A stretch of DNA of 64,000 nucleotides, from contig NC_037668.1 in NCBI RefSeq assembly GCF_003255815.1, positions 82,781,915 to 82,845,914 on the forward strand. Direction: 5' to 3'. The position numbers and the translations under genes were made by a program. The stretch comes from Theropithecus gelada. Taxonomy: Eukaryota; Chordata; Mammalia; Primates; Cercopithecidae. A model generated the notes under the pieces. That model worked only from the letters and a program-made list of their open reading frames with translations. It was not told the DNA's origin and ran no database searches. Of this stretch, positions 1 to 12,971 are shown one piece after another (positions within the stretch are counted from its first letter, which is position 1; each line of letters starts with the position of its first letter).

Positions 1-1341
1 CTTAAGCAGTCTCCCTAAGGGCACACAGCCAGAGACAGCTCTCATGGGGTGGGTGCAGTCTGGCTCAGGTTCGACAAGGAGCCTATTGGTTTGCAGCATT
101 CCTTGCTCACAGCCTGACCACCTGCCTGGCTGCCCCAATTCAGTCTCCCTGGAAACCCTCCTGCGCAGAGGCTGTTCTTCTCTTCCATGCCTCAAACTGC
201 CATGAGGCGGGAGCTTCCTCACTCAGCACTGCGGCCTCCTGGCGATGCCCCCGACTCCCCTCCAGCTCTGCCCACCTCCAACAGAGAAGACTTTGGCCCC
301 TGGCTCACAATCTTCCTCCCTGCTTGAGTCCTGCCATCTTCCTGAGGGTCCCCAGTGTCCACTGTTACCCGATTCTCACAGCTCCATGAGCCCTTGAAGC
401 CAGGGCCGCTCCTCCATTCATTAGACAGTTCCGAGGGGCCTCTGAGGTCAGGAACCAGGTTCTATGCTGGGTACTGGGGAGCCAAGATAACTGAGACACG
501 GTCTCTGTCCTTAAGATGCCTACTCCCCCAGGTGTGGAAGACACAGGCCACTGGATGACAGTGTGGGAAGAATGGGGACAAACAGAGGCTGGGGCAGCAC
601 ATGAAAGGGTCCACATCAGAGTAGGAGACACAGCGACTCCCCAAAGCAGCCACGTGTGTAAGCACTGAAGGCTGAGTGACCCTTTCCCTCACTCCCCTGG
701 AATCGCCAGACCACTCCCATGAAGTCAGGGACCTGCCTGCTTTCTTCTGTTAGATCCTGCCGCCTTTGCTAATGTCTGGCATGCAACGGGAGCTCAATAA
801 ATAGCATGGCTTTTATTGTTTCCTTGGTACCTTTGGAAGACCTACACACGCCCACAGCAGAAATCCCTGTAGTACAAAGGTTAAGCCTCCGTGCGCATTC
901 CTGACCCTGTTTCCCTCCTAGAAATGATCTGATCTCACTCCCCACCCACCCTCAACTCCCCTCCCCCTCCCTAATGGCAAGCATTGGTATGAATGATTTG
1001 CCTACCCTTCGGGAGACATCTGATACACAGAGAAGCAGAAGAGCTTTAAAAAAACAGAAAACAAACAAAAAAATAAACTCACAAATGGTGGCATCTTGGC
1101 ACACCTGCTCATCACTGTATCCTGTGTATCAATACAGAGAGCACTACTGCCTTCAGTTGTGGGTGCCTAATGTGTGCTGCAGGGGTCCACAAATTTGGCC
1201 CACCCTCTGGTTGTGTGTTCCTTTACAAATTGTCCATGGCTGCCTCCAGGCTACAAGGCAGAGGAGCAGTTACTAGAGAGGCCTTATGGTCTGAAAAACC
1301 TAGACTGTATACTATCTGACCCATTGTATAAAATGCTTACT

Positions 1342-1640
1342 GGATCGGGTACGGTGGCTCACGCCTGTAATCCCAGCGCTTTGGGAGGCCAAGGTGGGCG
1401 GATCACTTGAGGTCAGTAGTTCGAGACTAGCCTGGCCAAGATGGCGAAACCCCATCTCTACTAAAAATACCCCCAAAAATTAGCTGGGCATGGTGGCAGG
1501 TGCCTGTAATCCCAGCTACTCAGGAGGCTGAGGCAAGGAGAATCGTTTGAACTGGAGAGGCGGAGGTTGCAATGAGCCAAGATCGCGCCACTGCACTCCA
1601 GCCTGGGTGACCCTGTGAGACTCTGTCTCAAAAAAAAAAA
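1342..1640 (+). repeat. Alu (S-like), full length
   Basis: Dimeric Alu with both A/B box regions, a middle A-rich linker and an A-tail of about 11. It is inserted in an old L1-like fragment. Confidence 0.93.
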
Positions 1641-1654
1641 GGAAGGTTATTGAC

Positions 1655-2055
1655 CCCTGCTTGATTACAGCGGATGTGTCATAATTTATTGAATCACTTC
1701 TATACTGGCAGACATTTAGATTATTTCCAGATTATGCCAACTAATATCCTTCATATATGTATCTTTGCCCTTTTATATGTGTCAGAAAGATAAATTCCCA
1801 GAAGTGGAAGATCTTGGCTTAAATGGTGTGTGCAATTTTCATGGATACCATTTCAGAGCTTGTACCATTTTATACTCTCCCAGACAATGTAGAACGCTGT
1901 TTCCCTTCTCCCTTGCCAGCACGATGTGACATCAAACTTCTAGATCACTGTCATTCATTCTGATAGGGAAAAAATGAGACTCCTGGCATTCTGTTTTGCC
2001 CTTCTCTATTTCTGAGTTAGACAGTATCACTTTGACGTTTAAAAGTCATTTGTGT
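1655..2055 (-). repeat. Old L1 3'-UTR-like fragment
   Basis: AT-rich sequence matching the usual reverse-strand wording of L1ME/L1MC 3' parts ('attatgccaactaatat', 'agaaagataaattcccagaagtgg'). Subfamily not determined. Confidence 0.5.
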
Positions 2056-3641
2056 TTTTTTCCTAAAAATAGTCAACTGTTAGCCAAATATATCAGCTGA
2101 AACCATTCCTTTTTCAGTCTTAGCCTCAGAAAGCTCAAGTTTTAAACATGTGCCCTGCCCTTCTCCTTTCCCGCTTCTGTCCACCCATTACTTATCCTAT
2201 GTTGCTTAGTGACCTGTGATCCCAGGGTCCTAAGCTGCCCTCTTGCTGAGGCCAGTCATTCTGGAGCATCTCACTGCAGACCTTGCTCTCTGGCCATCCT
2301 TGTTCACTGGCTATAGGGCCCCACCACAAATCCAAGGGGCCCAGCCTGAGCCAGGAACCCCAGCCCCAGAGGGAGGTCCTGGGGCAATGGCCTTCTATGA
2401 ACACAAGGACACTATCTTATCCTTTCTTACTGGTGTTAACTCCCTGTGTTAGCCAACCGCTTATACTGAAACGATGACGAGGGAATGACGAGAGAGCTGC
2501 CCAGCTTGGTTCCTTTCAGTCCTTCCTTACTCACCGTAAGTCAAAGGTAGTGTTAGTAGAATGTAACAAAGAGAAATAAAAAGAGTTTATGCAGCATTCT
2601 TAATGGAACCAAGAAATACATATATATGAGTTAAATATTCTTATATTTATAAATATATTTAAACAATGAACAGTAAAATTCATACTAATACTTTAAATTT
2701 TTATTTACTTAGAATGGCATTAAGTTGCAAATATTTATGATGAGAGAGACCATGGAGAAAGAAAAAAGCTTTATATTTTAGTACCTTTAATGGCACTTTT
2801 GGCCTGCTTTTTGCACTGGGCCCTGCAAATTATGCAGCTAGCCCTGACCCCACGTGTTGCTGATTGACCAATCTGGGGGAAGGGAAGTGACTGCACCAGC
2901 CAGGCCTGGCACAGGTGTGACCAGAATGGACTAATCACCCAGAATGCAGCTTGTTAAGGGGCTTAGCACCCAGGCCTCGTCACACTGGTTCATTCCAGGG
3001 CCTTACTCATCAGGGAGGAACCCCGGGGAAAGGCTGCCAATGGAAGGGGGAAGAATTATCCCAGCAGAGGCAGGGAAAAGGCATGCATTTGAAATTGTTT
3101 ATTCCTCCCCTCTAGAAATGTCTTGCCTTCTGCATTTCCACTGTAGAGGATGCTGCGGTGCTCCGTGCAGATGCCCGCTCCAGGGAGGCACCCATTCCCC
3201 CACTTGCACGGGGTGCTAACTGCTGACACTCAGGGAGAACTGCCTTTGGCAGAAGGGAGCTGCTTCATCCAAGGTCAGCCTGCACAATGACTGGTTGATG
3301 GGGCAGCATTTGGTGTAAAGTCCTAGCCCACGGGTCTCAAGGTGACACAACTCTGGAAGGCCATCTTACCCCAGGGCTGCCTGTCAGCTGAGGCCTTCCT
3401 TGTGACTGCACCACAGCTTGACTTCTTCCTCTTCCCAGTCCAGCTTCCCTACTACCGCGCGGTGACAGATCACAAGAGGTCTGAATGTTCACTTCCTGCA
3501 TGCAAATGCAGGTTGAACACACCCATTCTTCCAGATTCTTCCTTTACCTGATGTCAGTGTGGGTCAGTGTTTATTTAACAGCACAAATGTGTAAGACAAA
3601 CCTCATTTTGAATCCTAGCTCTGTGTAGCAGTTTTATTTTT

Positions 3642-3942
3642 ATCTTATTTTCTTTTGCGGGGGGATGGAATTTCACTCTTGTTCCCCAGACTGGAGTGCA
3701 ATGGCGTGATCTCAGCTCACCACCACCTCCGCTTCCCAGGTTCAAGTGATTCTCCTGCCTCAGCCTCCTGAGTAGCTGAGATTACAGGCATGTACCACCA
3801 CGTCTGGCTAATTTTATATTTTTAGTAGAGATGGCTTTCTCCATGTTGGTCAGGCTGGTCTCAAACTCCCCACCTCAGGTGATCCGCCCACCTCCACCTT
3901 CCAAAGTGCTGGGATTGCAAGTATGAGCCACTGCGCCTGGCC
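3642..3942 (-). repeat. Alu, full length, minus orientation
   Basis: Begins with a degraded T-rich tail and ends 'gagccactgcgcctggcc', the reverse of the Alu head. Confidence 0.92.
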
Positions 3943-3959
3943 TTCTGTAGTGGTTTTAA

Positions 3960-4435
3960 AATATGCCCCTAGCTTCTTTGCTAGTCCTTTCTTTACGAAG
4001 TGGAGCTCAGTGCCCCTCCCCTGAGTATGGGCTGGATTAGTGACTCTGATCTAATAAGGAGAATATGGTGGGAGTTGAGAGGTGTGGCCTATGACGGGGT
4101 CGTAAAAGGCACTGCAGACTCCTCCTTGGTCTCTCTCTTGGATCACTTGCTCTGGGGGAAGCCAGCTGCTTTGTCATGGGGTCACTGGAGGAACCCATGT
4201 GGCAAGGAGCTAAGGTCTCTGGTCAACATCCATGTGAGTTGGAAGCAGATCTTCCAGCCCCAGTCAAGCCTCCAGATGACTGCTGCCCTAGCCCACAGCA
4301 TGAGAGTCCCTGAGCCAGGACCACCCAGATCAGCCACTCCCAAATCCTTGACCTTCAGAAACTATGATATAATAAATGTTTGCTGCTTTAATCTCTAACT
4401 TTTGGTTTTGTTCATTATGCATGAATAGATCAATA
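3960..4435 (+). repeat. Old LTR-like interspersed repeat (unassigned)
   Basis: Reads like an old MaLR or similar LTR: 'cttctttgctagtcctttc' near the left, 'ataataaatgtttgctgc' near the right with a poly(A) signal. A reading frame of 132 codons across it is not a gene. Family assignment needs a repeat search. Confidence 0.35.
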
Positions 4436-4481
4436 ATACACTCATTCTCTGAGTTGTGTTATTTACTTTGTCTCAAATGGT

Positions 4482-4705
4482 TTCTTTTTTTTTTTTTTTA
4501 TTTTTGAGACAGAGTCTCACTCTGTCGCCCAGGATGGAGTACACTGGCATGATCTTGACTCACTGCAACCTCCACTTCCCGGGTTCAAGTGGTTTTCCTG
4601 CCTCAGTCTCCCTAGTAGCTGGGATTACAGGCATGCCCCAACCCACCTGGCTCATTTTTGTATTTTTAGTAGAGACAGGGTTTTGCCATGTTGCTCAGGC
4701 TGGTA
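4482..4705 (-). repeat. Alu, minus orientation, 5' truncated
   Basis: Starts with a T-tail and stops at 'catgttgctcaggctgg', so the head of the element is missing. Confidence 0.9.
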
Positions 4706-4734
4706 GTTACTTTGGATAACCTAATCCTCAGTAT

Positions 4735-4850
4735 TCTCATCTGTGGAATGGAAATAACACTAATATCTACTCTCAGAGGGTTGTTGGGAAGATGAAGATA
4801 ATGCATGGAAAGTGTTCGGCATTAACGTCCACCACAATGAGAGTGGCTAA
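4735..4850 (+). repeat. MIR-like fragment
   Basis: Carries the MIR wording 'ctcatctgtggaatgg', 'gggttgttgggaagatga' and 'aaagtgttcggca' in order. Confidence 0.55.
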
Positions 4851-5539
4851 TGTTAACCACTGCTGTTATCTTTCTGATCCTCTTTCGCTGGCTCCTCTCC
4901 TTTCTCTTAACAAAACCACACTCCACAACCTTAACGTTGTTGTTGGCAGGGATCAAGAAGGACTCATAGTGGCTTCTGCTTTTGGCAAAATTGCCTACCA
5001 CCTGCTGTGGGTAGCACAAGATTAAGATTAATCTTGCCCAAGATTAAGACTAATGGGTGTGGGGGAGACCCCATAGCCCCCCAGGCCATGATGAGACCCT
5101 CACCCCTACACTCCTCCACCCCTACCACTACCCAATCACATTCTGCTTAAGATACCTACCCAACATCAGAACTGACCAATCACCTTCTTCTAGGAACCCA
5201 CCAGGTGTAATTCCGTCATGCCTTACGTTCTGTTGTCCTTAGTCACCAAGGCCTGCCAGGTGCCTTGTTACTGTGATCTTAACCTACCACAGCAATGCAG
5301 CATCTCTTAATCTGACTTCACTTGCCACTGCCCCACCGCCCTTCCTCAAGCCCTGTTCTCATGGTCTGACCTCAGCAAAACCCTCTCCATTCTCAGTCTC
5401 TTCTCTGAACATTCCTTTTCCCTCCTTGTTCTTAATTAGAACCCTGAAGCCCTCTTTAAATGGTATCATTTTCTCCCCTAAAACCCTCCTGCCACTGGGA
5501 TAGATGGAGGTGAGGTAGGGTCCCCCGGCCCCTCATTAC

Positions 5540-5970
5540 TGCTTCCAGATCTCTGTTCCTCCCCTGTGCCCAGAAACCAACCTCAGAAACTTGGAAACAT
5601 GTGCCCAATACCTCCCCTGATAACTGTTAGGCGGGAATCTAGACCCAACATGGCAGTATCACCCGGCATGGCAGGCCCTTTGTTAGGACTCCCTGCCCTT
5701 CACTTCCTGCTAAGACTCTCAGCGCGCGAAAAAAGCCCGCGCCTGCCAAAAAACCCCCGCTCTGCGCAAGCTCCTGGACACGTCATTCCTCAGAAACGGA
5801 AACCTACAAACCCCGCCTACCTCGCCCTATAAAAGGCCCCCTGATACCTGCCCCGAGTGTGACTTCCTCGGCCCTCCTCCTAGGGGACTGGTGAACCTCG
5901 CCCGCGAGCCCAATAAAGGCTACCTCTGTTATCATCTGCCTTGTGTCTTCTTGCTTGGCTCCCCATTACA
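5540..5970 (+). mobile_element. Solo LTR, class I ERV-like, family unassigned
   Basis: Begins TG and ends CA, with a TATA box (tataaaag, 5828-5835) and a poly(A) signal (aataaa, 5912-5917) at the expected spacing. It is flanked by the 4-base direct repeat TTAC (5536-5539 and 5971-5974). The upstream half is CG-rich ('gcgcgcgaaaaaagcccgcg'). The overall layout is that of a gammaretrovirus-type LTR of about 430 bases. No internal retroviral sequence adjoins it. I do not recognise the family. Confidence 0.7.
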
Positions 5971-7949
5971 TTACAATAACCACAGCTCCCCTCCCCTCAC
6001 TAGTATGGGTCACTGAATTCCCTGAATCCCAACATCCTTGGTTCCTTTCACCAGATCCTAGAAAACTGCCACTTTCCTCAACATTAACTTTTGGTGACTG
6101 AAAACCCACAGAGAAGGTCCTGACCACGCCTAGTCTCTCTGCCCTTGGACTTCTTTCTTTACATTCCAGTGATCTGATCTTCCACATGTCCTTGGCCACT
6201 GGCTCTCACAAAATACCCTGGAGGAGGGGACAGAAATTACTACCCGTGGGGATCCAGTGTGGGAGGAAGTGAGCCCACTGGCCACACGTGGCCTAGTGCC
6301 TGGTTTTGTAAATTTGGTTTTACTGGGGCCAGTCATCCCTATTCATTTATGTACTATCCTTGGCTGTTTCCATGTGGCAGATCTGAGGAGCTATGATAGA
6401 TTCTGTGGCTTGCAATGCCTAAAATATTTGTTGTTTGGCCCTTTAGGAACGTTTGCTGACCCCTAGGCCTTGTCACCCTGCCCTGCATTCACTGTCTCCA
6501 TAGCTTCCACTACAAGTGTTTGTTCTCAGCCATCACCACCTCTCTTCCTAGCTTACGCCCTCTAGTCCCCTGACTTTGATGCTCCACTTCACCCAGGGCA
6601 TCCTGTCCACCAGATCAGTCCCTTGTCAGTCCCTGGGGGCCTCTCACATCCTGCCTCCCCTCCATGGCTGGCTTAGATTTCATCATAACCACACCCTTGG
6701 GTCCTCACTCTTCCCTACACATCACACTCCCTGCAAAACCTCGGCCATGGTTAAATATAACTCTCTGCCTACTCTGTACCCCACCCACACAGATTCCTGA
6801 GTGAAAACCCACAACCACAGGGCTGGTCTCACTGTAAATTCATGAGTGTGAATCCCTGGTAGGCCCAGTGCTACCTGGCAATGCCACAGTGTTTTCCCAG
6901 TTAATTCATTGCCCGCTCTCTGAGGGACAGCTTCACATCTCTTCTCTCCTCAAACCATCAAAATCCTCTCCCCTTTCATCTCAGCCAAGATCCTTATTTC
7001 ATTGAGAAAACAGAAGCAATCAGAAGAGAACTCTCACACCCTCCCACCACCCTATGGTCCTCCTTCCCTCCTGACAATTGGATGAACTTTCCATGTGCCC
7101 ATCAAAAGGCAACCTCTCCACCTGAGCTCAGGAGCCACTCCACCCCCCTGCTCAAGGCTTCGCCCTTTCAATATACCCTCTTCTGCACTGTCATTTTCCC
7201 CTCCACTGGATCACTGTCATGACTGCCACCTCTCCCATCTTAAAGCAATCACACAAAATACCTTCACCTGGCCCCACACCGGCCTCCTGCCATCACCCTG
7301 TTTCTCTGCCTCCCTTGACAGTGAGCCTCTCTCTCACAGTTTGTTTTCACTGTCTCCACTGCCTTGTTTCCAGTTCTCTCTCGAACCCACTGGTCAAGGT
7401 TTCACCCCTATTGCTTAAAGTCAATGATGACATTCCCATGGCCAAATCCAGTCTCTCCTTCAGCAGCATGTGGCATAGTTGCTGGCCTTCCTTCTGAAAC
7501 AGTCTTCCCTTGGCTTCTGGGATGCCACATCCTCCTGGCTTTGTTCCCCTGCAAGTTGACAGCACTTTCTCTTGCCCTTGGCTCGTTCCTCCTCCCCTAA
7601 CCTGCTGGGTGTCCCAGGGTCTTCTCTATCCACCCTCACTCATCTCCCTCCATGGCTTTAGAAAACATTTCTCTGTGGCTAAGAAATGTGCAGATGGGGC
7701 TCCAACCTCCACTGAACTCCTGAAGTCCCAACACACATCACTGGCTCCTGCTGTCATCCCACCTGGACATCTGAATGGCTTCTGATTCCCCTTTCCAGTC
7801 CCCTCCCCCATGTTTCAAATGGCAGTCAACCTTGGCCCTGAACCTTGGAATCACATCCATGGTCAAGCTCTCTGGAAATCCTGTTTGTTGGTTCAACTTG
7901 CACTGCATCTCCCAGATTTGACACTTCTCCCCTGCTGCTGCCCAGACAA

Positions 7950-8180
7950 CAGTATCTTCTTTCTTCCACTCTTCCACTCTTGTCCACTCCTGCCCCCATC
8001 CACTCTATCCAGCTGTCACAGTTATTCTTTTAAAACAAAAATCAGGCCATGTCACTTTCCTGTTCAAAGCCCTCATTGGCTTCCTATTATATTTAGAATA
8101 AAATATAGAGTCCTTCCTAACCTACAAGGAGCCATATGATCTAGCCTCTGGTGGCTGTTTGACCTCATTCCTCACCATAG
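7950..8180. repeat. L2-like fragment
   Basis: Contains the L2 3' wording 'aggccatgtcactttcctg', 'aaagccctcattggcttcc' and 'agtccttcctaacctacaagg'. Confidence 0.55.
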
Positions 8181-8239
8181 CTCAGCGTGGGCATGCTGGC
8201 TCCTCAGCCTTCTTGCTGTTTTTCAAACACAAGCAGCCT

Positions 8240-9405
8240 TGCTGGGACACCTGGATAGCTATATGCAAAAGAATGGAGCTGGACTCCTGCCCCACTCAAC
8301 AACCTAAATATTAGAGCTGCAACTATAAAGGTCTTTGAAGAAAACACAGGGGCTTCGACTTGGCAATAAATTCTTATATACGGCACTAAAAACACAAAAG
8401 GGAAAATAGATAAATTGGAATTCATCTAAATTAAAAACTTCTGTACATCAAAGGACATTACCAAGACAACGAAAAGAAACCTACAGAATTGGAGAAAATG
8501 TTTGCAGATCATATATCTGATGAGGGCCTACTATCCCGAATATATAAAGAACTCTTACATCTAAAGAACTCTTACATCTCAACAACAAAGACAAATGACC
8601 AAATTTTAAAAGGCGGCAAAGGATTCACATAGACTTTTCACCAAAGAAGATATACAAAACAGCTAACATGCATATAAAAAGATGCTCAACATCATTAGTT
8701 TAGAAAATGCAAGTCAATACCACAAATCTACCAGAATGGCTATAATAATAATACTAATAATTTAAAAACCAGAAAATAACAAGTGTGGGTGAGACTGTTA
8801 AAAAAAATAAGAGCACTCATACATTGCTGGTGGGAATGAAAAATGGCACAGCCTCAGTGGAAAAAAGTTTGGTTGTTGCTCAGAAAGTTAGACACAGAAT
8901 TAGCATATGACCCAGCAATTCCACTCCTAGTTCTAAATCCCAAAGAACTGAAAACAGGTATTCAAACAAAGACATGCACATGAAGGTTTGTAGCAGCACT
9001 GTTCACAGTAGCCAAAAGGTTGAAACAACCCACATGTCCATCAACAGATGAGTCACAAAACAAAATGTGGTTTCTCATAATGAACTACTATCCCACCATA
9101 AAAAGAAATGAAATATTGATACATGAAAACATTATGCTATGTAAAAGAAGCCAGTCACAAAAGGCACACACTGTATCATTCCATACATGTGAAATATCCA
9201 GAATAAGTAAATCTATAGAGACAGAAGATGAATTGGTGGTTGCCACAGGCTGGGGAAAGGGGAGAGAATAGGGAGTGGCTGCTTAATAGGTATAGGGTTT
9301 CCTTTTCGGAGATGAAAATGTTTGGAACTACACAGAGGTAGTGGTTGCACAACACTGAATGTACTAAATTACCCTGAACTGTCCATTTTCTAATGGTTAA
9401 TTTCC
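8240..9405 (+). mobile_element. Old L1 3' end (ORF2 end and 3' UTR)
   Basis: Sense-strand L1 ORF2 C-terminal sequence, decayed with many stops, recognisable at 'agaaaatgtttgcagatcat', 'cattgctggtgggaatg', 'cccagcaattccactcct' and 'ccacatgtccatcaac', followed by an L1M-type 3' UTR. A 17-base tandem duplication is present at 8546-8579. Confidence 0.85.
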
Positions 9406-10010
9406 TGTTGGCCCAGCTCAAGCCCTGGGCTCTGGCTGTCCCTCTGCCTGTGAACAGAGTTCCAGAGTTCTCCCCGGAGTTGTTCCTGGCCTGCCCTCCC
9501 TATGTTCAGGTCCCTGCTCACAAAGTCGTCTCCTGAGGGGCTCTTCCTGACCTTCCGCCACTTAAAGTGTCATTACTCCTCATCCACCCACCCATCTACA
9601 CATGCAATAGCAAATTCTCACTCACCTTTCACAGCCAGGCTCGGCTGTTACCTCAAGCCCTAGGCAGAACTAGCCACTTCCTACTCATGTTCCTGCGGCC
9701 CTTTACAGTGCAGGGATCTGTCTGCTCACTGTGGCTAGAGGCTCAAAGGCAGAACAGGTTTGTGTTCCCCAAAGTACTGGCCGAGGGACCTACTCCCCAG
9801 CACCAAGCAGACGCTTGCTTAAGAGCCTGCTGCTTGAACTGAAGATAGTCGGTTCCTTCAGAAGGAAACAACTGTGAGAAGGTGTTGCAGTTCCTTAGGA
9901 CAAAGCCACTCTTTACCCTGAAGAGAGAGAGCATGGCTACAGTGTTAACTGTCCGGGCTCCCTGCCCAGCTGGCCCGGAGGAGCCAGGGCTACAGAAACC
10001 CAAGCCTCAC

Positions 10011-10154
10011 CTGTAGCTCCCAGAAGATGCTGCGCGTGTGGCGGTGGTAGTAGTGCCTCAAGGGAATGTACTCCAGGCCCTCTCGGTTTGTCTTCAGATA
10101 GTTCTCCACGTGCTTAAAGAACCACGGCTTGTAGTAATTGCCAATGCTATTCAG
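10011..10154 (-). CDS. DHCR24: DHCR24 exon 6 (codons 293-340)
   Basis: 48 codons, starting LNSIGNYYKP after acceptor tttcag and ending SIFWELQ before donor gtgagg, phase 0 at both ends. This is part of the C-terminal catalytic half. Asn294 and Lys306, two positions altered in human desmosterolosis, are both intact. No open reading frame marks this exon; it was placed by reading the minus strand and checking both splice sites. The next exon, expected to begin DIIPFG, is not in the window. Confidence 0.95.
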
Positions 10155-10496
10155 CTGAAATGACAGAGGGCACTGTGATCAGGCTGCAGACAAGCGCCCA
10201 GCGCCATCGGGGCGTAACAGCAACACCCGGCTTCTGTTCAGCACTCCTGGCCTTTTCAAAGCTCTTTCATGTCTATTACTGCCTTTGAGACTCTTGAAAG
10301 CTGGTGAGGTTAGGCACAGCAGGTATCCTCTAGCAGAGAGAGCAGGAGCTCAAAGAGGTTAAGTGGTGTGTGCCCAGGGCCAAACAGTGAGTCCCCGACA
10401 GTCTAGAGAACTCAGCGACCCCAGCCTAGCCTGGTGCAAGTGTTTAACAGAGTTAAACATTTAACTGCCCTGATGCAATGCTCCATGCAGGGGAAT

Positions 10497-10530
10497 TCCC
10501 TCCCTCCCTCCCTCCCTTCCCACCCTCCCT
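10497..10530 (+). repeat. TCCC-rich simple repeat
   Basis: Short tract of tandem TCCC units in intron 5. Confidence 0.8.
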
Positions 10531-12534
10531 GAGGTCAGGGAAGCACCAACTCTAGGCATGGGTCAGCCCCTCAGCGCAACCCAGGGCTCACAGCGCTAAC
10601 TGGTCATGGCACTTTCCCTGCTGTCCCTGGACCAAGCTCCATAGTTCTCTGGGCACAGCAGCCATCATCGTCTGGAGGATGCTCACATGAATAAGGCTCA
10701 CACCTCTCTGGCCCTGGGGGCTCCCACACCCAAATCTTCTATTGAGCTAGTGTCTCCTTCAGCCCTAAATGGTCACGACTCAATGTGCTGTGTGCCTTGG
10801 GATGGCTGAGCTTCTCCTGGCCTCAGCTTTCTCATCCATAAATGAATTCTGGCAGATGCTCTCAGGGGGAGGCAGGGGGGATCCTGGAAAAGCACAAGCT
10901 TCAGGGTGGGCAGCTGGGGACACACCCAGTTCCCCAGCAGCTGTGTGGCCTCAGGCAGGTCACCTCTGAGCCTGTTTCTTCACATGTAACATGACAATAA
11001 AAACACGTATTTGTGGGAGTTCTTTGCCTATTAGACATTACATACACATGACTACTGTCTTTATAAAAATGGAACCATCTTATATGTATTATTTGCCAAT
11101 TTGCTTTTTCCACTTACAACACACTTGGCAGAGCCTGGGCAGGTTATTAGCATCTCTGCAAGACTAAAAAAGATGATGTAGAAAGTGTGAAGCACGGTGC
11201 CTCACCCACAGGTGGCTGGAGTATCAGTCCCCAGCCATCCCCTTGCTGACCTGCTCTACCCTAGAGCCAGGAAACACTTTGCCCTGGATCTCTGGCCTCC
11301 AACACTTGCAGCTTATCTGTGTGCCACCCGCTTGTGCAGGCCCACCCTGCTGGTAAGGCCACCCTGCTGGTGAGGTCACTCTGCAGGGAGGAAACTGGGG
11401 CTAAAAAGCCTCTTTGCCCAAATTAGTTTTGGTGTGGACGGTATGGAGCAGGGCAAAAAACACTCACGCTGGCCTCTGCATGCTAATGTGAACAGGGGAA
11501 CCCAACAGGAAACAGAGCAACCTGATCTAACCCCAGGGGAGGCGTGGCACATACCTGGCAGTGGCACCAGCTGCATAATGAAAGTGAGACTTAGGGCCAC
11601 CTGGATACAGGTGCTCCTGGTGCTCACTGATGCATCAGGAGCCATGCAGAGAAGCCCAGGATATGGGAAAGAACCCAGATAGTCTGTCTCTTCCAGGCAC
11701 ACACCAGCTGAGGAGGCCAAGTGGCTGCACAAGCTCCAGTCCACCCCAGCCCTTGACTGCAAGCCACTTCCTATCTGTGGGCCTCCCCTGTGAAACAGGG
11801 GCAGGCCGCTTCTCACAGGATTGCAGCAAGCTTTACACTGGGCAGTGTCTGCAGAGGGCCCATCACAGGGTCTGGCACACAGGGACAAATTCCTGAATGC
11901 TTAGAAACAGAAATGTTTGCAAGCAATGCTCCTAAAATGAAATGCCCAGACGTCTAATGGCATCCACCGCTCTGCCCAGCCCTGTTCCCATCGGGTATCA
12001 GGGTCTTGCTCACTGGGGCACCTGGCAAATATCCTGCTGCTGCTGATTCTGCGAGGGCCTTTGGGTAAGGCTCTTTGTGCCTCACAGTCTTCTTCTTGGG
12101 AAATAAGGGAATCATATCAGGCCTCTAAATATTTTAAAAGCTGTGCAAACCCCTCTGCCAAATCATAATCTTAGGTGGCATCTAATACATCAAATGGATG
12201 ACAGCAGAGCCACTTTGGGTACAGTGGGGGTGGTGACTCCCCTTGGTCCCATCCCTCAGCTTTCCTACCCTTGAGAGCCTCAAGGGAACACCTCAGAGCA
12301 GTCGGAAAGCTCTGGTCTAGACGTCCTTGCTAGGTGACTTGGTGCTAGGTGACACACACTGTCTGGGCTTTGGCCTCAGTCAGGCAGATCCAGGGGCCCG
12401 GGAGGGCCAGAGCACTTCAGCTCAATGTCCGGTATTGCCACCGCTGTTCCAGGACCTCCAGCACTTACCGGAGTATCCCACAGGAAGCAATGTTTGCATG
12501 GTGCTAAAGTCTGCAGGCTGATATGTCAGGGAAC

Positions 12535-12665
12535 CAACATGGAACCAGGAGTCAGAAGCTGGAATTTAAATGTGTTCTGTGCTAGCTGTGTGTCCTCAGA
12601 GAAGTCTCTTTCCCTTTCTGGGCCTCATTTCCTTATTTGTAGAGAGGATTGTACCAGATGATTTT
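12535..12665 (+). repeat. MIR
   Basis: Reads 'ctagctgtgtgtcctcagag', then 'tttctgggcctcatttcct', the conserved MIR core. Confidence 0.7.
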
Positions 12666-12679
12666 ACAGCCCTTCACAA

Positions 12680-12970
12680 TTTTAAAATGTTTTAAGTATG
12701 TATATAGGTATAGATTAAGAGTCTTAAGGGATGCCTATCCTTTGATCTGCGATTTTACGTTAAGATATTACTCAAATTACAGACAAAAGGTGTTCATTGC
12801 TCCATCAATTAAAATAACAAAAAAATTGGAAGCAACTTAAATTTCCAGCTATGGGCAGCAATAGGGCATTCGTTTCCTCGATGCAATGTTCTGTAGATGG
12901 ACATTAACAATGACAGTTACGAAGGCAATGTAACAACATGGGGAAATGCTTATCACAACAAACAAGAAAA
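12680..12970 (+). repeat. Old L1-like fragment
   Basis: AT-rich, with 'aaaattggaagcaacttaaa' and 'caacatggggaaatgc', typical of decayed L1 ORF2/3' UTR. It abuts the Alu at 12972. Confidence 0.5.
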
Positions 12971-12971
12971 A

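Larger units (their letters stand above)
1..10010 (-). other. DHCR24: DHCR24 intron 6, part (left edge of window)
   Basis: Begins with donor gtgagg next to 10011 and does not end inside the window. It contains three Alus, L1 pieces, a solo LTR, MIR/L2-like stretches and a long pyrimidine-rich stretch (about 6480-8200). Bases 1-1300, 2060-3630, 5000-5535 and 5975-7950 hold no repeat or gene that I can name. Confidence 0.75.

Noticed and set aside
4000..4398. 132-codon plus-strand frame
   Set aside because: Lies within an old LTR-like repeat and shows no domain.
5041..5535. Possible second LTR or internal ERV sequence left of the solo LTR
   Set aside because: No TG...CA ends, no retroviral frames and no poly(A) signal could be shown.
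1..10010. DHCR24 exon 7
   Set aside because: No minus-strand match to the expected DIIPFG start was found, so it should lie beyond the window.
11376..11888. 170-codon minus-strand frame in DHCR24 intron 5
   Set aside because: Cys/Ser/Pro-rich, no recognisable domain and no conserved-looking start context. Chance frame in a GC-moderate intron.
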